A DNA stretch of 64,000 nt, from contig JAOWCC010000577.1 of assembly GCA_030867875.1 (NCBI GenBank), positions 148,606,344 to 148,670,343 on the forward strand. Direction: 5' to 3'. The stretch comes from Actinernus sp. WN-2022 (lineage: Eukaryota > Cnidaria > Anthozoa > Actiniaria > Actinernidae). The first letter of the stretch is position 1; every line of letters begins with the position of its first letter. Shown here one piece after another: positions 51,042-63,000 of the stretch. The notes under the pieces were generated by a model. It had not been told where the DNA came from and did not search any database. It worked only from the letters and a program-made list of their open reading frames with translations. The translations under genes were made by a program, and so were the position numbers.

Positions 51042-54000
51042 CTGCAGATTAGAAGGGATATCAATCAGAAATAAGAAGTGGAGGGGAGATCAGGGAAGCT
51101 GGTACAGATGGGTTCACTTATGCTGCAGATTAGATGGGATATCCATCAGAAATAAGAAGGGGAGGGGAGATCAGGGAAACTGGTACAGATGGGTTCACTT
51201 ATGCTGCAGATTAGAAGGGATATCCATCAGGAATAAGAAGGGGAGGGGAGATCAGGGAAGCTGGTACAGATGGGTTCACTTATGCTGCAGATTAGAAGGG
51301 ATATCCATCAGAAATAAGAAGGGGAGGGGAGATCAGGGAAGCTGGTACAGATGGGTTCACTTATGCTGCAGATTAGAAGGGATATCCATCAGGAATAAGA
51401 AGGGGAGGGGAGATCAGGGAAGCTGTTACAGATGGGTTCACTTATGCTGCAGATTAGAAGGGATATCCATCAGAAATAAGAAGGGGAGGGGAGATCAGGG
51501 AAGCTGGTACAGATGGGTTCACTTATGCTGCAGATTAGAAGGGATATCCATCAGAAATAAGAAGGGGAGGGGAGATCAGGGAAGCTGGTACAGATGGGTT
51601 CACTTATGCTGCAGATAAGAAGGGATATCCATCAGAAATAAGAAGGGGAGGGGAGATCAGGGAAGCTGGTACAGATGGGTTCACTTATGCTGCAGATTAG
51701 AAGGGATATCCATCAGAAATAAGAAGGGGTGGGGAGATCAGGGAAGCTGGTACAGATGGGTTCACTTATGCTGCAGATTAGAAGGGATATCCATTTGGAA
51801 TAAGAAGGGGAAGGGAGATCAGGGAAGCTGGTACAGATGGGTTCACTTATGCTGCAGATTAGAAGGGATATCCATCAGAAATAAGAAGGGGAGGGGAGAT
51901 CAGGGAAGCTGGTACAGATGGGTTCACTTATGCTGCAGATTAGAAGGGATATCCATCAGAAATAAGAAGGGGAGGGGAGATCAGGGAAGCTGGTACAGAT
52001 GGGTTCACTTATGCTGCAGATTAGAAGGGATATCCATCAGAAATAAGAAGGGGAGGGGAGATCAGGGAAGCTGGTACAGATGGGTTCACTTATGCTGCAG
52101 ATTAGAAGGGATATCCATCAGGAATAAGAAGGGGAGGGGAGATAATGAGGGAAGCTGGTACAGATGGGTTCACTTATGCTGCAGATTAGAAGGGATATCC
52201 ATCAGGAATAAGAAGGGGAGGGGAGATCAGGGAAGCTGGTACAGATGGGTTCAATTATGCTGCAGATTAGATGGGATATCCATCAGAAATAAGAAGGGGA
52301 GGGGAGATCAGGGAAGCTGGTACAGATGGGTTCACTTATGCTGCAGATTAGAAGGGATATCCATCAGAAATAAGAAGGGGAGGGGAGATCAGGGAAACTG
52401 GGACCTACTGGTGGTGCTGATGGGGTTGGTACATGTGTATTGTATTGTATTGTATTTTTGTATTGTATTTCATTGATTCGCCACTAATAACATTTACAAA
52501 GTAAATAATACAAAGTAAAATATACAATGGTTAGTGGTGAGGAAGCCTAAAAAGAAACCATTAGGGGCTTACATGTATGTAAATTTAGGCTTCCTCATAA
52601 AATTAAGTGGATAGATATAACGAGTAACTATGACGAAATGGCAGGTTTTTTTCCTCGTTATTTTTTTGCGTTACATGTAATCTTAATAATAACTAATCAT
52701 GATTAATATTTACGAAAGAGATAAGATTTTAAATTTACTTTGAAAAGAGAAAGGGAGGCGGAGTTAATAAGTTCAGTCTCAAGTGAATTAAGTAACTTTG
52801 GACCTTGAAAGTATACAGAAAACTGCCTTATGTTGGTTTTGCATAAGGGAGTGCGAAAAGCTGGAGCATTTCTAGTGTTGTAATTATGGACTAAAAACAT
52901 GTTGTTGAATTTGATTGGCAAAATACCATTTTTGTAGGAGTACATAAATTGTCCTATCTGTAACAAAAGAATGTCATGGAATTTAAGTATGTTTAGTTCT
53001 TTGAAAATGGGATCAGTGTCTTCATTAGGATTCTAATGACACGTTTTTGAAGTAGTACCTATGTGGGTAGTAGTACTTTATGTGGGTTGACTGATGCTGC
53101 AGATTAGAAGGGATATCCATCAGAAATAAGAAGGGGAGGGGAGATCAGGGAAGTGGGACCCACTGGTGGTGTTGATGGAGTTGGTACAGAACTAGAACAT
53201 AGTGCCACAATGTCAAAATAGTGGCCGTAAAGTGTATTTTAGTGTGTTCTCAAGGGTAAACACGTCGAAATATTCAAAGTTGAAGTTATTATTGCTGTTG
53301 TGATAGTCAGTGTAGCCTGTAAAACCACATGACCAATGACATCATCGTTAATTATGACATACCATCTCACCAAACATCTTCACAACAGAAGGCAAGCTAT
53401 TTCATATCTGGTATCCAGGGTAATTGAATCATGAAAGTGGAATTGGTTGGTGCAGGATGGACAATTTACCTGTTTTTGTGCTATTCTCAACATTTCAAAA
53501 TTTAGAAATATTTCTTAAAACAAATGATAAGGGGCACTTAAGTCAAAGCCACTGTGTAAATTTTGGCAAAAATGAAAACAGTTAGAATGCCCAGCCTTGC
53601 TTTCATAATTCAAATGACCCTGCGATGGGTTCTACATGTGGTCCATAGTGCCTAACTCTCTTACTTATACATGTACTGTATGTAATAAATGAGAAACACA
53701 TAATTTACTCACTTGGGGGACCAGGTATGTCTTTCCTTGGGAGCCCTGGATCGCCAGGGTAAGGGGGAACCTATATTTTTGAGATACTGTTAGTCTACAT
53801 GTAGTCTGTATTGTTTATGTTTGTGTATATGAAGTTCAACATTACACCAGGAGCCCATTACCTGAGGAGCGTCCATCTCCCATACTTGGTCTGTGAGTCA
53901 GCACATTCCCAGATCAGGTTATTTTTAGAACACCCGAGGTGTAAATAAATCCCATACCCCAAGCAGTAGGCTGATAAAATTTTCCAACTTTTTGACAATG

Positions 54001-57000
54001 GCAAGGTTTTCTCATTGTACGCCATAATCATCTCTCTTCATAAATCATTAGGAAGCATTGTTTGCCTAGTACACTGCGGCATGAAATTACTGTTCACAAG
54101 GCTTCTCATTCATGTTTTTTTGTGGCTAAAAATAGCCTGATCTGGGAACACGCTGACTCACAAATGCATAACAGATAGACGCTACTGATTATGTACATGT
54201 AAGTATACAGTGTAGCAAAGCAAAATTAATAAGAAAACAATGTTGATGGATATAGTGATCCTAAGGAAAGCCACAGCCAAATTTTAATGTTACATATACA
54301 TGTAGTGAAACCCCTCTATACGATTTTTATTAATTTAGTTATTTTGCTGCCCTGGAGAAAAAAAATATGTCTTGAGCCTTGAGGAAATGAAGAACACAGA
54401 TATCTATTATGTTGAATAATACTTTAAACTGAAACTTCCAAACAAACTAATTAAGGACCTACAATATGTACATGTGTACCAGTGCAAATATACATGCAGG
54501 AACATTAATTTTGGCAGTGGCCTAAATGTAGCTATAGTTCAATATACATGTAATGTACCTAGAGTTATTTTGTTAGAATTTTATACTACATTGTATCTGT
54601 CAATTGTCCTACAAGTAGCTAGGGTTAGATCAATAGGACAATAATTTAGTAGGGCAGTACTAAGACAGTAATTCTGCACATTTTGCAAAAACATCACACA
54701 GAAGGAAACAGAAAGTAATCGGACCTAAATCCTGTCACATTGAAAGTTTATTGGACATTTCTTTGCAAAATGAGTGGTCAGTCTGTTTTCCAACGATCTG
54801 AATCCCTGTCTACATCATGGTTACCTTTTTGTCCATAGGGTATAGATCTGCAGGGCCTGGGATTGGAGGATGTCCTACTGCAGTTGGTGGGGGGTAGGGT
54901 AAATTTCCACCAACCTGAGGGAAAACATGATCCTGGAGCTATTGACTGACTTACATGACTTTTTTTACATGTACCTGTACAGTGTATGTCAATACAACAA
55001 ATAATATGCTATCATGCTGAAACTGTATTTAGTCTATAATTATAAGTACTGTATGCATGTCTGCAAGTACATGGATTGTATCATATTCGGTACATACACT
55101 TAAGATGGCAGCAATGTCTTCAACTTTGAAACATTGCATGGAATACTAAAAATGACATTAAAAGCAACCAACAGGAGAGCTACATTTAAATGCAGGGCTT
55201 TCAAAACAAGCTCTGCCAGCTGCCAGCTTGTTTTGAAAGCCCTGCATTTAGATGCCTGTACCTGTTTAGAAGCTTAAGGCACTGCAATGCAAATGAATGA
55301 CTTTAGTGAACAAGCAGTACATTGTACATATTGCCCACAACCTTTGCACTAAAGTATAGATCTACATGTACATGACACAAATACAGCGTGTACAATGAAT
55401 ATTGAATAAGAAAAGTCCCTTACATGTAAAGGGTGTGGTGGGTAAGCAAATCCTGGATTGGCACCGACAGTAGCAGGCACACTAGGCATGTTATTTATTG
55501 AACTACCTCCACCACTGTTATACCCTTCAAATCCAATGCCAAACCCACCACCTCCTGAGCCACCTCCCCCTGATCGGCCTCCTTTTATGTCATCCAGGTC
55601 GAGCATTTCCTCACACTGTAGCAAAAATCACAACCATCACATAATTACATACAGGAATAAACTAGTTACAGTAGTAACATAGTAGTTTTTAGTTGGCTAT
55701 AAGCATCTAATTCGGTTGTGTATTTTTACTTGTCATTCGTATTCTATCGAACTTGCCAAAATAAGAATGTGGAGTACAAATACACTGCCAGCTGTATTAG
55801 ATTCTTAGCCAACTAATACATTGTGAGCTGGTTATTATTTTAAATTCTACCAAGAAACAAAATTTTCTTTCCATAATAACCAAAAACCTTGTGTGCTTGC
55901 TGGATAAATGGGATTTACCATGGTCGACTGGTGATGGAAAGCCATTTGACTGTAACTATCTGAAATATGGTCTCATATTTGGTGTGTCCTTGTGCATATT
56001 TCCCACATTCTTGGTAGAATTATAAATGTAGGGCTGGTTTTAGTACAACTGTACATGCAAGTTAAAAAAATTGTACTTCACTGACAATGTTCAGGTATAT
56101 ATACTATGTAAAGCAATAAAGTATGAGTGCATGATTTAAATTAATAAATACAAGAACTGTACTTACAGCCATGGCAGTTGAGTCAGGTTCAAATGCCACA
56201 TTATGACTCCGGGCTATCTCTATCAAGTATCTCTCAACAAGGATTTTTGGTGGAGGCTTAGGACTCAACTTATGTATTAACTGAAAATAATTATATAATT
56301 ATAAAAAGATGAAATCAGAAACATTCAATGACAACATAAAATAGAAAAAATATATAAACAACTTTATTTACATGTCTAGTCTTCTAGTTGACCCTACATG
56401 TCAGTAATCCTGTACCGCTCGAGACCTGTATTCTGATTGCACCATTATAATACTGTAGCTCTATTGTTTTCGTACTGCACGTTCTAAAGGTTAGGGTGTT
56501 TTGTATTGTTGGGTAAGCCAATGCTGTGGCTCGTTTCGAGTGGTACAGGAGGGTCTACTAAATGGGGATTATAAGATGCTTAATCTGGTGTTTATTCCCT
56601 AACTTTGGATCTCACACTTTTGTGCTCTACATGTAGTTCTTACAATACGGTCTCCTCTCCTGCTCTAGTGTGCATGACTGTAACGCAATATGGTGTCAGG
56701 CAAGGACACTTCAGGGACATGGATTCCTTGATTGAATCGGAATTGGGTTGGTTCTTGGGGAGGGTCAGGAAAACCAGAGAACCCGGAGAAAAACTCTCAG
56801 AGCAACACTGTGGCGAGATACCAACAAACTAACATACATTTTTTTTTTTATGCTGTGTTGCAGGAATTGAACTTGAGGCAAAGAGGTGAGCATCACAGTG
56901 CTTACTGCATATAACCACTATGTCACACAAAAAATGTACATACATGTACATGTAGAAACATACACACACACAGTCTTTTCACTGCAAGAAATCAACTGAT

Positions 57001-60000
57001 CAGGCAATTAATCCAATCAAGCACAATATTGTTTGGAAGTACATGTAGTACAAAGATTATGGCCTGCCTTACCCTCTCATTTACTGTGTCATTTGCATTG
57101 GTGCTTGCTTCATGTGAAAATTTCTTTCCATACTTCAGACTGAGATGCTCTGCAATCTAAACATTGAAAAGAATAGGAAAAAATCATATAATATTATATG
57201 CAATATATGTCTGACAATAAATGGCCCAGTTCTAAGGATGTCTGCAGGTTCTTACATGTATACATGTATATATGTTGTCTGGTGCATGTTGCATTGTGCA
57301 AGTTGCATAAAAAAATACCAACTCCAAGACAGACATGCAGTGTACGAGTCTTGTCCATTCCGCTTCCGTTAAAAAGCTTCCCATGCGTCTTTGCAGCAGG
57401 TGGGCAGAGTTAGTTGAAGGAAAGCAAAACATGTCAATGTGGGAATCGTTTGCGAAGTAATTAGAGCGAGAAGCGAAGATTTCCGAGAGCAAGCAGCGAT
57501 GGACGCCAGAGAAGAGGGACTGGAGACGTGCTGACTTAGACAAGAAAGATAATCGGAGGGAAACAAAGGCGAATGATAAGCAAACATCAGGACTGTTTGC
57601 TGGAGCGACGAAAGAATCTCCATCATATACAAGCAGGATGGCAGAGAAAAAATGTCTTATCCACAATTCCACGAATCATACGCTACAAGAGTGCAAAAGG
57701 TTCGAAAGCATGCCAGTGGATGAGAAAGAGAAGGTCGTACAAGATTACAAACCCTGTTTGTCTTGTTTGTTACCAGGCCACTGCCTGAGCAAGTGTCGAA
57801 GCAAGGAAAAGTGTAAAGTTGAAGACTGTGGCATGCTCCATCACACAACTGTACACAACGTCGACCTAAGGTTTATCGGAAGATCTAAGGCTAGAAATCC
57901 TCAAGGTAATAGTGATCCAGAAACCGCCTCTCAGAATAACGAAACCACTGCAACGAATCTAGCGGAGGAACCGCACGAACAGCATCATGGAGCATCTTAC
58001 ACGGGTTGTGAGATAGAAGGATGTGCACTGGTTGAAGTTTTACCCGTAGTCATCTTTGGAGGAAAAGAGAAGCTAACAGTAACGGCAATGCGTGATTTCC
58101 GGCTGCAAGACGATGCTACAGTTGTAATAGATGAAGAGTTTAAGCGCAAACATTGGGTCTTGAAGGCAGGGAAGTAGACCTAGAGCTACAAGGAGTGAAC
58201 GCACCGAAAACTGTTGCGTAAAAACACGTCAAGAAATGCTGAATTGCAAGAGTTGGAAGAGAAGAGACAAAATACTGTTTGCAAGATGTCAAGACAATGC
58301 CAAATTTGAGCGGACCTGCTCAGAAACTTAAATGGACGAAGATAAAACAACGGTATCCCCATTTTACGGCACCTTGATCTGAAAGACACGGACACAGGTC
58401 CAGTACAGCTGATAATCAGAACGAACAACTCTGACTTAATTCTACCAAACCAAGTAGTTAAACCGAAACGTGATCCAGGCTCCGAACGTGTCCCATACGC
58501 TGTTGAAACTCCTTTGGGATGGGCGGTCACCAACTCAGGTTGCCAGCCCTTGTGATAGAGTAGTATCACAGTATGGCGCGTTCAAGGTGTACGAAAGAAA
58601 TGTGAGTGAAGATGAAGATCTGAAGCGATTGGTTCAAGCACAATCCGAAGTAGAAATCATGGGCGTGGTAAAGCTAACAAATCCAACCCGTTCAATTGAG
58701 GACAAACGTGCTTTGTCACTGATGGAGACAACAATATTTACTGGTAAGATGGAGGGCGAAGACGCTTACCAGTCAGGACTGCTCTGGAGAGAATGTGATC
58801 CATCATTACCAGATAACTATGGCATGGCCAAACAGCGTTTAAAGTCCTTAGAGAAAAGGTTCGAGAGAAACCCCGGAATTAGAGAAAGATATGCTAACTA
58901 AAATCAATTAAGGATGACGTTGAGAAAGGTTACGTCAAGAAGTTGAGTGAGGAAGAAGTACAGATACATGTAGATAGCAAAGTCACATGGTATCTACTGC
59001 ACATATTCATAATAAACCCCAAGAAGCCTGATCGCCTTCGTCGAGTGTATGATGCATCAGCAAAATACATGGGTCAGAGTTTGAATGACAAGATTTACAC
59101 GGGTCCAGACCTATTTTTGTCATTGTTTGGCATTATGCTTAGATTTTGCGAGGGCCGCATCGCGATGGTGGCGGATGAAAAGGAGATGTATCACATGTTA
59201 CGATTATCCGACCAAGACAAACCAGCAATGAGGTTTCTGTGGAGCGATGCACCTGGCAAAGAACCTGATGTATATCAGTTTGAGAGAACAGTGTTTGGAG
59301 AAGTGTCTGCTCCTTCTAGGGCAAACTATGCGATGCAGCGAAATACAGATGACAACGGAGAAGACCTACCACTACGAGTCAAAGCAGTTTACAAGCACTT
59401 CTATATGGACGATGGTTTACCATCAACAAATTCTCGACAAGAAGCTATCGAGATGCGAAGGCAGATGACTGAATTACTGGGATTTCGCCTGCATAAGTGG
59501 CTAACGAATGACCCAGAAGTTCTAGCTACGATCCCTGAGGACGAAAGATCGCCACGGTTCCTAGAATTGAGCAAGAACTGCCAACAGACAGAGCGTTAGG
59601 TGTCACATGGGACGCCCAAGAAGATGTGCTCAAGTTCTCTGGGCTTTCGGGAAGTCCAGGTACCATGAAACGGCAAATCTTGAGTCAAGCTTTCCCTATA
59701 TATCTGGGATTCAAGAGGGCTACTTTTGTCATTCTCAATCAGGAGCAAGATTATACTGCAGAACCTGCATCATACAAGGAGTGGCTGGGATGAAGAGCTG
59801 AAAGAAACTGAACTTCGAGAATGGCATGACTGGTGCAAGGAAGCAGAGGAGTGCAGACTCATTGCAGGGAAAGGACGTGTCACACCCCTGAAGGCACAAT
59901 CTATCTGTACGCTTGAGCTTATGGGAGCTCTTATAGCGGCACGGCTCGCCGAGACGTTTAAACTACAGAATCGATGACAAAGATAGAGAGGATAACGTTT

Positions 60001-63000
60001 TGGAGAGACTCTTCAACTGTCCTGCACTGGATTCACCAGACAAGTTCTAACTACAAAGCATTCGTTGGTAACCGAGTATCGGAGATTCATACGATAATGA
60101 GTGATCTGGAGACCACACTGGGGGCGGGTACGGTGAGTTGGAGGTACGTACCTATGAGGGACAATCCGGCCGATGATATTACGTGAGGCTTACGCCCCAC
60201 AGAACTTACAACGGGCTAACGCTATGAAGATGGACCGAAGTTCCTAAGTAAGTCGGCAGAAATTTGGCCAAAGAACAGAGTAGGCACTCCAAAGGAGGAA
60301 GACGATGAGAACGAGAGGAAGAGAGAGAGATGGGCTGGGGCATCTCAAGAAGCTGAGCCTGTCTTGGGATGGAAGAGGTATTCGTCGTTGTCTAAGTTGA
60401 GAAGGGTGACAGCGTACGTGTTTTGTTTTGTAAATAATGTACAAGCGAGAAAGGATGTGTGTCTAACAGGACCACTTTCCTCAGCAGAATATAAAGCTGC
60501 ACATAATTATCTCGTGAAGAAAGTGCAAGATGAATCATTTGGGGATGAGTTACGGAGTCTGCATAAAGATCAAGAAATCTCTAAGCAAAGTAGGTTGAGG
60601 TCCCTTGATCCAAGAGTTGAAGATGGTTTCCTTGTCGTTGGAGGGAGATTGGAAAGGGCACATTCTCTACCGTACAAAGCACAACACCCTAAAGTTATGG
60701 ATTCAAGACATGAGCTTGCAAAGCTTATAATCAATGAGATGCACCATGTCTACCACCACCCACCAATTGAACAATTGCTGAATCAGATTCGCCAGGAGTA
60801 CTGGATAATCCACAGGCGGCAAGCAATACGGAACATGAAGTTCAAGTGTAATTACTGTCGTCGACAGACATTCAGGCCGCAAGAACAGCAAATGGGAAAT
60901 CTTCCTGAATGCAGAGTCGAACCAGGGGTGGTGTTCAGAAATACTGGAGTTGATTTCTTCGGACCGATGTTAGTCAAAGAGAGACGGTCTGAGGTCAAAA
61001 TTTATGGTTGCTTGTTCGTGTGTATGAGTACAAGAGCGTGTCATCTGGAACTGGTGGATAACTTGTTGACGTATCATTTCATTATGGCACTCAAGAGATT
61101 CATTGCGTGGCGCGGAAGGCCGCAGAGGATCTATAGTGATAACGGTACAAATTTTGTACGAGCCAACAACGAGTTACATACAATGTAAGTGCTTCAAACA
61201 GCATGATCAAGAGACTGCAGAACTTTTGCGTGCCACGTAAGATAGAATGCACCACACTTTGGAGGTGTGTGGGAGCGTTTGGTGCAGTGTACGAATAAGA
61301 CGCTGAAGGCGGTGTTGAAAGACAGTGTCGTCCCTAAAAAGGCACTACAAACTGCTCTAACAGAAGCAGAGGGGATCCTCAACAGTAGACAGATTACTCA
61401 CGTATCGGGCAATGCGAATGCTATCGAAGCTCTGACGCCAAACCATTTACTACTCCTGCGTGCTAACCCCATCTTCGAAGATGCTGTTGTTAGTGACAGA
61501 GAAATAAATTCGAAGAAACTTTGGCAACAACGCACAAGCACTGGTGAATTTCTTTTGGAGGTGCTTCATTAGAGAATATATCCCAAGTCTAACAGAGAGA
61601 AGCAAATGGAGGGATAAAAGACGGAACTTGAGAGAGGGGGACATATAGTGCTGGATGGTTAGAGCGGTTACCGTGCATATTCAGTACGGAGAGTACAAGA
61701 GGCCCGTGACAAAGCTTTGTCTGGACAAAGCTTTGTATGCTGGAGGAAGCGGAGGGCTGATATCATCTCGACACATTGTCTCGACTGGAGTTGGGGATGC
61801 CCATCCCGCTTCCAGCACATTTATTTCCGGTTAAAAAACTAACTTCCGTTACTAAGAAGCATTGTAATTTTGATTGACAAGTTACGCGCATTGCTAAGAG
61901 GTAGAAGAGAACTTGTGTGTGGCGAAGGTTAGTATAGAGTCAGATCGAGCGAGTGTAGGGCATTAGAGTTGTAAAAGTCCACTAGTTGTGCTGACTTTAG
62001 AGGCTTTTCGCAAGTGTTGAGTTATAAATAAAGGGCATTTACTTCAAACTACATGTAGGTCTGAATAAGTCATGATCTTGAGAATTAATGATGCAAAATG
62101 AAGCATGCACAATGCAACTAACACCACCTTTTTTTAATAGCTGTTATATATGTATACAGATCATGGAGCACACCATATACATGCATGTACAATGTACATT
62201 TGGGTCTGTAACACTACATGTATATACTGTAATACGTCATACACATACATAACTCTATTTATACATGGACATTCCATCAATTACAAATTGCTTTTCGTGA
62301 AAGCCAATGTTAAAACTGTGTTTACAATTATACATGTAATAAGGTTGAGGATATTCACAATAGTGAATAAAAATATATAAAATCAATACAGCTGTATGCG
62401 ATAAAATTATTTGAATACAAACAAGCCATACCACTTTGAATTCTTGAATGTCAGACTGCAGTCTAGGGGCCACCCATATGAGACTGGTTACTGCCTCAAT
62501 CATCCCCTCATCACAGTACCTATAATGTGTGAAACAATCACTTAATTGTTTGACTAAACAGCACAATCATAAACACATTTCACACTGAAATCAAGAGTGA
62601 ACAAAGATGAAAGTGGCTTTCTTACAATTAATAAATCATTCGAGTTTTATTAATTTTAATAGTATATTAATATACTGAGCAAAGTAAAGTAAAGAAAACA
62701 ATTACCATAAAATGTGTTTTTAATACTTAAACAATCGTACAATCATCTACATGTACATATATTTGTATCACTACTTTTTGACTAGATAATATTACCCAAC
62801 AGTTGTGCAGGAAAGGTAAAACAAGATATCAAGCTGAGCAGTGTATCGAGGACAAGACAAAAAAAATATACACAAAGGTTTCAATAATTATGAGGCTATG
62901 GGGTAAATTAAATTTATACTTTTCTCTCTTAAATTTAATTTACCTCGGAGCCTCACAATGAATTTTTTGTGCATGACAAGTAAAGCATAATAATTATATT

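Larger units (their letters stand above)
57300..62040 (+). mobile_element. Broken BEL/Pao retrotransposon, antisense in an IST1 intron
   Basis: Fragments in the order gag zinc knuckle, aspartic-protease region, reverse transcriptase, RNase H, integrase and C-terminal domain, all on the plus strand, identify a BEL/Pao element. Frames are broken by several stops and frameshifts. The 5' end is lost within gag: no upstream LTR was recognised. The 3' end after the coding region (about 61810-62040) includes TATAAATAAAG and may be a 3' LTR remnant. It lies opposite to IST1 between the exons at 57156 and 62432, so it should be removed with the intron. Confidence 0.9.
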
